A stretch of 64,000 bases of DNA, taken from contig JAJYTG010000001.1 of the NCBI GenBank assembly GCA_021793195.1, positions 62,001-126,000 of the forward strand, in the 5' to 3' direction. The notes beneath the pieces are model-generated. The model made no database searches and was not told where the DNA came from. It worked only from the letters and a program-made list of their open reading frames with translations. The translations under genes were made by a program, and so were the position numbers. Below, in pieces: positions 48,208 through 57,653 of this stretch (its first letter is position 1; every line of letters starts with the position of its first letter). The DNA comes from Pseudomonadota bacterium. GTDB taxonomy: Bacteria > Pseudomonadota > Gammaproteobacteria > Xanthomonadales > Rhodanobacteraceae.

Positions 48208-49476
48208 ATGCCGGACGCCGAAGAAGCGCGCGCGCTGGCGCTGGATGCCGCCGACCCGCTCAGCGCGCTGCGCGACGAGTTCCTGATCCCGCCGCACGGC
48301 GCCGACGAGCAGGCTTATTTCTGCGGCAATTCGCTGGGGCTGCAGCCGCGCGCTGCACGTGCCGCGCTGGAGGAGGAACTGGCCGTCTGGGCCACGCGCG
48401 CGGTCGATGGCCACTTCGAAGGCGTACGCCCCTGGCAGGATCTGCCGGAGCAGTTGGCCGCGCTGATGGCGCCGCTGGCGGGCGCCGCCGCGCGCGACGT
48501 GGTGGTGATGAACACGCTCAGCGTCAATCTGCACCTGCTGCTGGCCGCGTTCTACCGGCCGCGGGGTCCGCGCCGCGCCATTCTCATCGAGCGCGGCGCA
48601 TTCCCCTCCGACCGCCATGTGGCGGTTTCCCACCTGGCCTGGCACGGACTGGGCGAGGATGCGCTCATCGAAGTGGAACCGGATGCACAGGGTTGCTACA
48701 GCGCGGAATCCTTCGCCGAAGCGTTCACCCGGCACCACGGACACATCGCGCTGGCGCTGCTGCCCGGGGTGCAGTACCGCAATGGACAGGTGCTCGATCT
48801 GGCGACACTGACCGCGCTGGCCCACCGTCATGACGCCGTCGCGTGCTTCGACCTGGCGCATGCCGTCGGCAACGTGCCGCTGCGGCTGGCCGCATGGGAC
48901 GTGGACTGCGCCGTATGGTGCAGCTACAAATACCTCAACGGCGGTCCGGGTGCGCCGGGAGGCGTATACATCGCTCCGCGGCATCACCGCCGTCCGCATC
49001 TGGCCGGCTGGTGGGGACACGCCCGCACCACACGCTTCCGCATGGCGCCGGATTTCTCGCCCGAGGCCGGCGCCGCCGGCTGGCAGCTCTCCAACCCGCC
49101 GATACTGGCGCTGGCGCCGCTGCGCGCCAGCCTGGAGCCGTTCGCGCGCGCGGGCATGCCGGCGCTGCGCGTGCGCGCGCAGCGGCTCACCGGTCATCTC
49201 GATGCGCTGTTGCGTGCACACGCCGCGGAGACGATCGAAATCCTCACGCCTGCCGACCCCGAACAGCGCGGCTGCCAGCTCAGCCTGCGCGTGCGCGCGG
49301 GGCACGAGGCCGGGCGCGCGCTGTTCGCGTACCTGCTGGCGCGGGGCGTGGTCGGCGACTGGCGGGAACCGGACGTGATCCGCCTGGCGCCGGTACCGAT
49401 GTACAACCGGCACACCGACAACCTGCGCGCGGTGCGCGCGATCGCCGCCTGGGCGGCGGGCGGCGACGTGGCCTGA
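48208..49476 (+). CDS. kynU: Kynureninase
   Basis: AYFCGNSLGLQPRAARAALEEELAVWATRAVDGHFEG...VVVMNTLSVNLHLLLAAFYRP...CFDLAHAVGNVPLRLAAWDVDCAVWCSYKYLNGGPGAPGGVYIAPRH. Confidence 0.96.
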   Translation: MPDAEEARALALDAADPLSALRDEFLIPPHGADEQAYFCGNSLGLQPRAARAALEEELAVWATRAVDGHFEGVRPWQDLPEQLAALMAPLAGAAARDVVVMNTLSVNLHLLLAAFYRPRGPRRAILIERGAFPSDRHVAVSHLAWHGLGEDALIEVEPDAQGCYSAESFAEAFTRHHGHIALALLPGVQYRNGQVLDLATLTALAHRHDAVACFDLAHAVGNVPLRLAAWDVDCAVWCSYKYLNGGPGAPGGVYIAPRHHRRPHLAGWWGHARTTRFRMAPDFSPEAGAAGWQLSNPPILALAPLRASLEPFARAGMPALRVRAQRLTGHLDALLRAHAAETIEILTPADPEQRGCQLSLRVRAGHEAGRALFAYLLARGVVGDWREPDVIRLAPVPMYNRHTDNLRAVRAIAAWAAGGDVA

Positions 49477-49545
49477 AAACGGTGGGGCGGTGGAGCCCTG
49501 TCGGCGGGGCTGGACGGAGGCGGTCCGGCGCACCACCGAACGCGG

Positions 49546-50616
49546 TCAGTCGCCGATCTGCTTCTGCAGATGCTCGCGGCGTTCCTGCGCGTCCAGGCTC
49601 AGCGTGGCGATGGGGCGCGCTTCCAGGCGTTCTAGGCCGATTTCCTCGTCGGTCTCCTCGCAGTAGCCGTAGCGGCCTTCCTCGATGCGGCGTAGGGCCT
49701 TGTCGATCTTGGCAATCAGCTTGCGGTAGCGGTCGCGCGTGCGCAGCTCCAGCGAGTTCTCGGTTTCGCGCGTGGCGCGTTCGGCGTCGTCGCCGACGTC
49801 GCGCACTTCCTCGCGCAGATTGTCCATGGTCTGCCGCGACTCCTCCACCAGTTGCCCGCGCCATTCGCGCAGCTTGTTGCGGAAGTAGGCCAGGTGGCGG
49901 GGGTTCATGTACTCCTCGCTGGCCTTGGGCCGATACCCCCTGGGTAGTTCGATCACGGTGGTCGCAGGGAGGGCGTAACGGCCGTCGTCACGCGTGAGCG
50001 CGACGTCGTCGAGGGATTTGACCGGCGGTGGCTTGATGGCGGAGGTCACGGTGCTGCGGGTCTTTGCTGCGGTGGGAGGCGGAGTGGTGGAGACCGTCCG
50101 CGTGCCGGTCGGCACGCCGGACCGGGAGGCACCCGGGCGCGCAGCCGGCTTCGGGAGAGGCTTCGCAGCGGACCTGACGGCCGATTTGACCGCGGGTTTG
50201 GCCGCCGGCCTGGCCCGCCGCGCGGCGGTCGCGGCCCGCGCTGCCGTCCTGGCCGTCACGGCGGCGGACTTCCTGCCGCGCTGCGCCGGCGCTGCCCTCT
50301 TCGTGGAACGGATCGGCGTCTTCGCGGCCTTCCCGCCACGCGCGGACGCGGTCGATGGCAACGCCTTGGCTGCCTTGGCGAGCTTGACGGGCTTGACGGG
50401 CTTGACGGGCTTGACGGGCTTGACGGGCTTGACGGGCTTGACGGGCTTGACGGGCTTGACGGGCTTGACGGGCTTGACGGGCTTGGCCGGCCGCGCTGCG
50501 CGCGCAGCCTTGGCCGGTTTTGCCACTGGCTTTGCTGCCGGCTTGACGGCCTTGGCCGCCTTGACGGGCATGCGCCGCGCCTTTTTCTTGGCGGATGCGG
50601 GTGCGTGCTTGTTCAT
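49546..50616 (-). CDS. dksA: RNA polymerase-binding transcription factor DksA with long basic low-complexity N-terminal extension
   Basis: C-terminal ~120 aa: YMNPRHLAYFRNKLREWRGQLVEESRQTMDNLREEVRDVGDDAERATRETENSLELRTRDRYRKLIAKIDKALRRIEEGRYGYCEETDEEIGLERLEARPIATLSLDAQERREHLQKQ; preceded by ~235 residues rich in K/A/P. Confidence 0.88.
   Translation of the reverse strand: MNKHAPASAKKKARRMPVKAAKAVKPAAKPVAKPAKAARAARPAKPVKPVKPVKPVKPVKPVKPVKPVKPVKPVKPVKLAKAAKALPSTASARGGKAAKTPIRSTKRAAPAQRGRKSAAVTARTAARAATAARRARPAAKPAVKSAVRSAAKPLPKPAARPGASRSGVPTGTRTVSTTPPPTAAKTRSTVTSAIKPPPVKSLDDVALTRDDGRYALPATTVIELPRGYRPKASEEYMNPRHLAYFRNKLREWRGQLVEESRQTMDNLREEVRDVGDDAERATRETENSLELRTRDRYRKLIAKIDKALRRIEEGRYGYCEETDEEIGLERLEARPIATLSLDAQERREHLQKQIGD
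50382..50480. repeat. In-frame 9-bp minisatellite, 11 perfect copies of GCTTGACGG (minus strand CCGTCAAGC, encodes repeated Pro-Val-Lys)
   Basis: Exact 9-nt periodicity from 50382 to 50480, then a degenerate unit GCTTGGCCG. Confidence 0.95.
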
Positions 50617-50786
50617 CCTCTCCTCCCAGATAACGTGCGGCGCATGCCGCGCGTGTACAGGTCCGGGCCATGCGGCCTCAACCCTCGACGGTTGAGGCTC
50701 GAAGGCGGCGTGTTATAGCCTACGCACCCTCCCCCGGCAACACGCGCGACGCCGCGTGCACGGGCCGATACCGGTGCTGCCCTGGC

Positions 50787-51062
50787 GTGACCCGCCTTCT
50801 GCTCGCCCTGCTGGCGTTGTACAAGCGCTGGATCAGTCCCCTGCTGGGGACGCGCTGCCGCTTCCATCCCAGCTGCTCCGACTACGCGCGCGCGGCCGTC
50901 CAACGCCACGGCGCGCTGCGCGGCGGCGTGCTGGCCGCATGGCGCATCCTGCGCTGCCAGCCGTTGTGCGGCGGCGGATTCGACCCGGTGCCCGAACGCT
51001 TCCACCTGTCCCGTTGCCATCCCAAGGATTCCAATCATGAGCGAACGCTGGCTGATCCGTGA
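50787..51062 (+). CDS. yidD: Membrane protein insertion efficiency factor YidD
   Basis: GTG start; [69 protein letters not shown]. Confidence 0.93.
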   Translation: MTRLLLALLALYKRWISPLLGTRCRFHPSCSDYARAAVQRHGALRGGVLAAWRILRCQPLCGGGFDPVPERFHLSRCHPKDSNHERTLADP

Positions 51063-52374
51063 CGCCGAACTGGTCAACGAAGGCCGCCGCTTCCATGCCG
51101 ATCTGCGGATCCGCGACGGCCGCATCGCGCGTATCGACCGGGCGCTCGCCGCCGAGCCGGGCGAGCGGGTGCTGGAGGCGCGCGGACGCTGGCTGCTGCC
51201 GGGGATGATCGACGACCAGGTGCACTTCCGCGAACCGGGGCTCACCGACAAGGCCGACATCGAGCACGAGTCGCGCGCCTGCCTCGCCGGCGGCATCACC
51301 AGCTTCATGGACATGCCCAACACGCGCCCGCCGGCGCTGGACGCCGAACGCCTGGAAGCCAAGTACGCTCGCGCCGCCGAGGTCAGCCGTGCCAACTACG
51401 GTTTCTACATGGGCGCCAGCAACGACAACCTCGAGCACATCAAGCGCCTCGACCCGCGCAGCGCGCCGGGGGTGAAGGTGTTCATGGGGTCGTCCACCGG
51501 CAACTTGCTGGTGGACGACCCGCACACGCTCGAGGGCATTTTCGCTCATGCGCCCACGCCGGTGATCACCCACTGCGAGGACACGCCCACCATCGAGGCC
51601 AACCTGGCGGCGGCGCGCGCGCGCTGGGGCGCGGACATCCCCGTCGAGCAGCACCCGCTGATCCGCTCGCGCGAGGCCTGCATCAAATCCACGCGCCTGG
51701 CGATCGGACTGGCCGCGCGGCATGGCACGCGCCTGCACGTGCTGCACATCTCCACCGCCGACGAACTGGAGCTGTTCACACCCGGGCCGGTGCAGGGCAA
51801 GCCGGTCACCGCCGAGACCTGCATGCACTACCTGCATTTCTGCGATGCCGATTACGTGCGCCTGGGCAACCGCATCAAGTGCAACCCGGCGATCAAGACT
51901 GCGGCCGACCGTGACGCCATCGTCCGTGCCGTGGCCGGGGGCCGCATCGACGTGCTGGCCACCGACCACGCGCCGCATCTGGAAAGCGAGAAGGCGCAGG
52001 ATTACGGGCACGCCCCGTCCGGCCTGCCGCTGGTGCAGTTCGCGCTGCAGCTCGCGCTGGAGCGCGTGTTCGACGGGCTGCTCACGCTCGAGCGCGTGGT
52101 GGAGGCGGCCTGCCATGCGCCGGCGTTGCGCTTCGATATCGCCGAACGCGGCTTCCTGCGCGAGGGCTTTCGGGCCGACCTCGTGCTGGTCGATCCCGCC
52201 CGGCCGCACACCGTCACCCGCGGCGAGGTGCTGTCCAAATGCGGCTGGTCGCCGTTCGAGGGGGAAACGCTGCGCAGTTCCATCGCGGCAACGTTCCTCA
52301 ACGGCCAGCTTGCCTGGGATGGTGAGCGGGTGATCGACGGCGTGCGCGGGCAACGCCTGGCGTTCGCACGCTAG
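51037..52374 (+). CDS. Dihydroorotase
   Basis: [52 protein letters not shown]...[36 protein letters not shown]. Confidence 0.93.
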   Translation: MSERWLIRDAELVNEGRRFHADLRIRDGRIARIDRALAAEPGERVLEARGRWLLPGMIDDQVHFREPGLTDKADIEHESRACLAGGITSFMDMPNTRPPALDAERLEAKYARAAEVSRANYGFYMGASNDNLEHIKRLDPRSAPGVKVFMGSSTGNLLVDDPHTLEGIFAHAPTPVITHCEDTPTIEANLAAARARWGADIPVEQHPLIRSREACIKSTRLAIGLAARHGTRLHVLHISTADELELFTPGPVQGKPVTAETCMHYLHFCDADYVRLGNRIKCNPAIKTAADRDAIVRAVAGGRIDVLATDHAPHLESEKAQDYGHAPSGLPLVQFALQLALERVFDGLLTLERVVEAACHAPALRFDIAERGFLREGFRADLVLVDPARPHTVTRGEVLSKCGWSPFEGETLRSSIAATFLNGQLAWDGERVIDGVRGQRLAFAR

Positions 52375-52381
52375 GTCCGGC

Positions 52382-53458
52382 ATGCAGACGATGGATCCAC
52401 GACCCACCGCGTCGCGCAGCATCGTCCAGGCGCTGGCCGCGGCCGCGCTGTTCGGCATCAGCACGCCGCTGGCCAAGCTGCTGGTCGGCACGGTCCCGCC
52501 GGTCTTTCTGGCCGGCCTGCTGTATGCGGGTTCCGGCGCCGGGCTGTCGCTGTGGCTGCTGCTGCGCCGGCTGCGGCGCGTGCCTGCGCCAGAAGCGCCG
52601 CTGCGGCGGCAGGATCTGCCGTGGCTGGCGGGGGCGATCCTCTCCGGCGGCTTGCTGGGCCCGGTGCTGCTGCTGTTCGGACTGGTGCACACCCCGGCAT
52701 CGACCGCCTCGCTGCTGCTCAATCTCGAAGTGGTGTTCACCGCCCTGCTGGCATGGCTGGTTTTCAGGGAGAACGCCGGACGGCGCGTGCTGGCCGGCAT
52801 GGCGGCCATCGTCGGGGCCGGCCTGATCCTGTCCTGGCGCGGATCCTGGAGTGGCGGGATACCGTGGAGCGCGCTCGCCATCGCCGGCGCATGCCTGTGC
52901 TGGGCGATCGACAACAATCTCACGCGCGTCATCGCCGGCGCCGATCCGGTACACATCGCGGCACTCAAGGGCGGTGTGGCCGGCGCGGTCAATATCGCCA
53001 TCGCCATCGGCATGGGCAACCCCGTCCCCGCGGTCCTGCCCGTTCTGGCCACCGCCGCGCTGGGCTGTGCGGGCTACGGCATCAGCCTCGTGCTGTTCGT
53101 GCTGGCGCTGCGCGGCCTCGGCACCGCACGCACCAGCGCCTACTTCGCCACCGCGCCCTTCCTGGGCACCGGTGTTTCGCTGCTGATCTTCCTGCAGCAT
53201 CCGGACGCCTCGTTCTGGGCCGCCGGTGCGCTGATGGCGCTCGGCGTCTGGCTGCATCTCGGCGAACGCCACACCCACTGGCACGTGCACGAGGCGCTGG
53301 TCCACGAACACCCCCACCGTCACGATGCGCACCACCGGCATGCGCATGATTTTCCGTGGGACGGATCGGAACCGCACACGCACCCGCACGCGCATGAGCG
53401 GCTGGAGCACTGCCACGCACACGTGCCGGACCTGCACCATCGTCATCGGCACCGCTGA
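52382..53458 (+). CDS. EamA/DMT family transporter with His-rich C-terminal tail
   Basis: Ten-TM EamA-like architecture; tail HTHWHVHEALVHEHPHRHDAHHRHAHDFPWDGSEPHTHPHAHERLEHCHAHVPDLHHRHRHR. Confidence 0.9.
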   Translation: MQTMDPRPTASRSIVQALAAAALFGISTPLAKLLVGTVPPVFLAGLLYAGSGAGLSLWLLLRRLRRVPAPEAPLRRQDLPWLAGAILSGGLLGPVLLLFGLVHTPASTASLLLNLEVVFTALLAWLVFRENAGRRVLAGMAAIVGAGLILSWRGSWSGGIPWSALAIAGACLCWAIDNNLTRVIAGADPVHIAALKGGVAGAVNIAIAIGMGNPVPAVLPVLATAALGCAGYGISLVLFVLALRGLGTARTSAYFATAPFLGTGVSLLIFLQHPDASFWAAGALMALGVWLHLGERHTHWHVHEALVHEHPHRHDAHHRHAHDFPWDGSEPHTHPHAHERLEHCHAHVPDLHHRHRHR

Positions 53459-53533
53459 ATCGCGGGCCGTTGCCGTCCACGGCGCCCGCGCCGGTCCTAG
53501 AATTGCGGCTTTTCGCCGAAGGTGTCCCCCTCG

Positions 53534-56500
53534 ATGTTGAACGCTCCGCCGCTGCCGGCCGATGCGCGCCAGTGGCGTCGCTGGGTGCGCCCGCCCGGCG
53601 CCGGGCTGGCGCTGGCCCTCTGCGAAGCGGCGCGGGCCGCCGACGCTCCGCTGGTGGTGGTGACCGCCGACAGCGCCGGCGCACTGGCGCTGGAGCAGGA
53701 CCTGGCCGTCTTCGCCGGCGATCTGCCGCTGCTGGCGCTGCCCGACTGGGAAACCCTGCCCTACGAGCTGTTCTCGCCGCACGGCGAAATCGTCGCGCAG
53801 CGCATCGGCACACTGAACCGCCTGCCGGGACTGAAGCGGGGTGTGCTGGTGCTGCCGGCGGCGACCCTGATGCAACGGCTGGCACCGCGCGAGTACCTCG
53901 CGCGATCGGCTCTGCAACTGGCGCGCGGCCAAAAACTCGACCTGGATGCGGAAACGCGCCGTCTGGAGGCAGGCGGCTACCGGCGCGTGCCCCAGGTGGG
54001 TGACCCCGGCGAATTCGCGGTGCGCGGCGCCGTGCTGGACATCTATCCCAGCGGCGCGGCGCAGCCCTACCGCATCGAGCTGCTGGACGAGGTCATCGAG
54101 TCGCTGCGCAGCTTCGATGCCGACACGCAGCGCTCGCTGCAGACGCTCGATCGCATCGACCTGCTGCCGGCGCGCGAGTTTCCGCTGACCGACGAGGCCA
54201 TCCGCGCATTCCGCACGCGCCTGCGCGAGCGTTTCCCCATCGACGTACGCCACTGCCCGGTCTACCAGGATCTGCGCGAAGGTGTCACCCCGGCCGGCAT
54301 CGAGTACTACCTGCCGTTGTTCTTCGCAGCCACCGAAACGCTGTTCGACTACCTCGACGCACGCACGGTGTTCGTGCTGGATGGTGCGGCACTCGATGCC
54401 GCCGGGCGCTTCTGGCAGCAGACCGGCGAGCGCTACGAGCAGCGTGCGCACGATCTTGCCCGTCCGATCCTCCAGCCGGCCGAGCTGTACCTGGCGCCGG
54501 ACGTGCTGCGCGAAACGCTCAACCGCAGCCGGCGGGTCGAACTGGTCGCCGCCGGCGCCGAACATGCACATGCGCTGGGCATCGTCGCGCCGCCCGCCGC
54601 CGCGTCCGCGGCGCACGCCACGCCGGCCCAGTTGCTGGCGGCACAGTTGGATGCCTGCACCGGCACCGTGCTGCTGGCCGCGGACTCGCCCGGCCGCCGC
54701 GAAATGCTGCGCGAACTGCTGGCCGCCGCCGGCCATTCCGCGACGAATGTCGAGGACTGGGCGGGGCTGCTGGTGCTGCGCACCGCGACAGCGGCCGACG
54801 CCCGGCCGATCGCGCTGGCGCTGACGGTCGCTCCGCTCAGCGCCGGTTTCGCCGTGCCCGCGGCCGGCATCACCGTGCTCAGCGAGCAGGAACTGGCCGG
54901 CGAACGCGTGCGCCAGGAACGCCGCAGGCGCGGCGCCACGCGCGATCCGGAAACGGTGCTACGCGACCTCACCGAGCTGTCCATCGGCGCGCCCATCGTG
55001 CACGTGGACCACGGCGTCGGCCGCTATCTCGGCCTGGCGGCCCTGGACGTGGGCGGCAGCGCCGGCGAATTCCTGGCCATCGAGTACGCCAAGGGCGACA
55101 AGCTCTACGTGCCGGTGGCGCAACTGGGCCTGATCAGCCGCTACAGCGGCGCCGCACCCGAACTGGCGCCGCTGCACAGCCTGGGCGGCGACGCCTGGGA
55201 GCGCGCCAAACGCAAGGCCGCCGAGAAAGTGCGCGATGCCGCCGCCGAGCTGCTGGCCATCCACGCCGAACGCGCCGCGCGCGGCGGCGTGGAATTGCGC
55301 GCGGACCCGGCGCTGTACGCGCAGTTCGTTGCCGCATTCCGCTTCGAGGAGACGCCCGACCAGCAGGCCGCCATCGACGCCGTGCTGGCCGACCTGGCGG
55401 CCCCCAGGCCGATGGACCGCGTGATCTGCGGCGATGTCGGCTTCGGCAAGACCGAGGTGGCGCTGCGCGCGGCCTTCGTGGCCGCGCTGGCCGGCCGCCA
55501 GATCGCGGTGCTGGTACCGACCACGCTGCTCGCGCAGCAGCACTGGCAGAACTTCCGCGACCGCATGGCCGATTGGCCGATCCGCATCGAGGCGCTGACG
55601 CGCTTCCAGTCGCGCGGTGACGCCGCGGACGTGTTGGCACGCTTGGCCAAGGGCGAGACCGACATTGTCATCGGCACTCACCGTCTACTGCAGAGCGACG
55701 TCAAATTCGCGCGTCTGGGCCTGGTGATCGTGGACGAGGAACACCGCTTCGGCGTGCGCCACAAGGAACAGCTCAAGCGCCTGCGCGCCGAGGTCGACCT
55801 GCTGACCCTCACCGCCACGCCCATCCCGCGCACGCTGAACATGGCGATGATGGGCATGCGCGATCTGTCCATCATCGCCACGCCGCCGTCACAGCGGCTG
55901 GCGGTGAAGACCGTGATTACGCCCTGGGACGCGGCGCTGGTCCGCGAGGCGTTCCAGCGCGAGCTGGCGCGCGGCGGCCAGATTTATTTTTTGCACAACG
56001 AAGTCGACAGCATCGAGCGCATCGCGCGCGAACTGGGTGCGCTGGTGCCCGCGGCGCGCATCCGCATCGCCCACGGCCAGATGCCGGAGCGCGAGCTGGA
56101 AAGCGTGATGCTGGATTTCCATCGCCAGCGCTTCAACACATTGGTGTGCACCACCATCATCGAATCCGGCATCGACATTCCCACCGCCAATACCATCCTG
56201 GTCAACCGCGCCGATCGCTTCGGCCTGGCGCAGCTGCACCAGCTGCGCGGCCGCGTCGGCCGCTCGCACCACCGCGCCTACGCCTATCTGATCGTGCCCG
56301 AACAGGCGGCCCTGACCGGCGACGCCGAAAAGCGCCTCGACGCGCTGGCCTCGCTGGAAGAGCTGGGCGCCGGCTTCACCCTGGCCACGCACGACATGGA
56401 GATCCGCGGCGCGGGCGAACTGCTGGGCGAGGAGCAGTCCGGCCAGATCGAGGCCATCGGCTTCACGCTGTACGCCGAACTGCTGGAGCGCGCCGTGCGC

Positions 56501-57013
56501 GCGCTGCGGCAGGGCGAGGTGCCCGACTACACGCTCGGCACCGGACACGAGGCCGAAATCGAACTGCACGCTCCGCTGCTGATCCCGGACGACTACCTGC
56601 CGGACGTGCACGCGCGGCTCACGCTGTACAAGCGCATCGCCAGCGCGCCCACGCCGGCCGCGCTGCGCGAGCTGCAGGTGGAGATGATCGACCGCTTCGG
56701 CCTGCTGCCGCAGCCGGCGCGCGATCTGATCGCCGCGGCCGAACTGAAGCTGGCCGCCAACGCGCTCGGCATCCGCAAGCTGGAGCTGGGCGAGTCGGGC
56801 GGACGCGTGCGGTTCCGCGCGCAGCCGGCGGTCGATCCTCTGGGCGTGATCCGCATGATCCAGCGTGAACCGCACGTGTACCGGCTCGACGGTCCGGACA
56901 AGCTGCGCATCAGCCAGGCACTGCCCGATGCCGCGGCGCGCATCGACTTCGCGCGCCGGCTGCTGGAGCGGCTGGGTCCGCCTGCGACGCAATCGTCCGG
57001 TCCGCCCGGCTGA
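53534..57013 (+). CDS. mfd: Transcription-repair coupling factor
   Basis: LLALPDWETLPYELFSPHGEIVAQRIGTLNRLPG...VHVDHGVGRYLGLAAL...RVICGDVGFGKTEVALRAAFVAALAGRQIAVLVPTTLLAQQH...TATPIPRTLNMAMMGMRDLSIIATPP; alternative start at 53522. Confidence 0.97.
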   Translation: MLNAPPLPADARQWRRWVRPPGAGLALALCEAARAADAPLVVVTADSAGALALEQDLAVFAGDLPLLALPDWETLPYELFSPHGEIVAQRIGTLNRLPGLKRGVLVLPAATLMQRLAPREYLARSALQLARGQKLDLDAETRRLEAGGYRRVPQVGDPGEFAVRGAVLDIYPSGAAQPYRIELLDEVIESLRSFDADTQRSLQTLDRIDLLPAREFPLTDEAIRAFRTRLRERFPIDVRHCPVYQDLREGVTPAGIEYYLPLFFAATETLFDYLDARTVFVLDGAALDAAGRFWQQTGERYEQRAHDLARPILQPAELYLAPDVLRETLNRSRRVELVAAGAEHAHALGIVAPPAAASAAHATPAQLLAAQLDACTGTVLLAADSPGRREMLRELLAAAGHSATNVEDWAGLLVLRTATAADARPIALALTVAPLSAGFAVPAAGITVLSEQELAGERVRQERRRRGATRDPETVLRDLTELSIGAPIVHVDHGVGRYLGLAALDVGGSAGEFLAIEYAKGDKLYVPVAQLGLISRYSGAAPELAPLHSLGGDAWERAKRKAAEKVRDAAAELLAIHAERAARGGVELRADPALYAQFVAAFRFEETPDQQAAIDAVLADLAAPRPMDRVICGDVGFGKTEVALRAAFVAALAGRQIAVLVPTTLLAQQHWQNFRDRMADWPIRIEALTRFQSRGDAADVLARLAKGETDIVIGTHRLLQSDVKFARLGLVIVDEEHRFGVRHKEQLKRLRAEVDLLTLTATPIPRTLNMAMMGMRDLSIIATPPSQRLAVKTVITPWDAALVREAFQRELARGGQIYFLHNEVDSIERIARELGALVPAARIRIAHGQMPERELESVMLDFHRQRFNTLVCTTIIESGIDIPTANTILVNRADRFGLAQLHQLRGRVGRSHHRAYAYLIVPEQAALTGDAEKRLDALASLEELGAGFTLATHDMEIRGAGELLGEEQSGQIEAIGFTLYAELLERAVRALRQGEVPDYTLGTGHEAEIELHAPLLIPDDYLPDVHARLTLYKRIASAPTPAALRELQVEMIDRFGLLPQPARDLIAAAELKLAANALGIRKLELGESGGRVRFRAQPAVDPLGVIRMIQREPHVYRLDGPDKLRISQALPDAAARIDFARRLLERLGPPATQSSGPPG

Positions 57014-57164
57014 ACCGCATCCGCACCGGCGCGGTGCGGGCATGTTGCTTTGCAGCGCAACTTGTGCTTGCAGCACGCGGCGATGCCGGCGTAGCGTTGC
57101 GCCTGCGGCGCATTGCCGCAGGCCTGCCGGATCCACGGCGGGTTCCGCCTGAAAACGGGAGTGG

Positions 57165-57596
57165 ATGATGACGGTGAAGTTGCAACGCGCAGTACGGATT
57201 TCGGGCGCGGTTCTCGCAGCACTCGCACTGGGTCTCTGCATGCCGCGCCAGGTCGCGGCGCAAGGCACGTCCGCCTCGCCGGAAGCACAGTGCCGCACGC
57301 TCTCGCAGCAGATGCTCGATGCGTTGACGCGTGGCGACAGCCGGGCCGCGTCCAGCGCCTTCGATGCCGACATGCGCAGCGCCCTGCCCCCGGACAAGCT
57401 GGCGGAACTGTGGCGTCAGGTCCAGCAGAACTACGGCAACCTGAAGGCCCGCGGCACCGTACAGTCGCTGCAGGTCAACGGCCTCGATGTGGTGATCATC
57501 CCCATGCGTTTCAGCCGGACCACTCTGGATGCGCAGGTCGCCTGCAACCCGCAGCAGCAGATCGCCGGGTTCTTCCTGCGGCCGGTTTCGGCCTGA
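57165..57596 (+). CDS. Hypothetical secreted protein (DUF3887-like)
   Basis: Signal peptide; CRTLSQQMLDALTRGDSRAASSAFDADMRSALPPDKLAELWRQVQQNYGNLKARGTVQSLQVNGLDVVIIPMRFSRTTLDAQVACNPQQQIAGFFLRP. Confidence 0.72.
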   Translation: MMTVKLQRAVRISGAVLAALALGLCMPRQVAAQGTSASPEAQCRTLSQQMLDALTRGDSRAASSAFDADMRSALPPDKLAELWRQVQQNYGNLKARGTVQSLQVNGLDVVIIPMRFSRTTLDAQVACNPQQQIAGFFLRPVSA

Positions 57597-57653
57597 GCTT
57601 CGGGCGCGCAAGCCATCTGGTCCGTGCCGGGCGCGCCGCGCGATGATGGGCGC

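Noticed and set aside
50382-50480. Possible CRISPR array
   Set aside because: Head-to-tail 9-bp units without spacers, inside a coding frame; a minisatellite, not CRISPR.
49994-50695. Plus-strand ORF with TGLTGLTGL repeats opposite dksA
   Set aside because: It is the mirror reading of the 9-bp PVK minisatellite; the conserved DksA domain lies on the minus strand.
52298-54736. 812-aa minus-strand ORF
   Set aside because: Antisense to the DMT transporter and mfd, both with clear domains on the plus strand.
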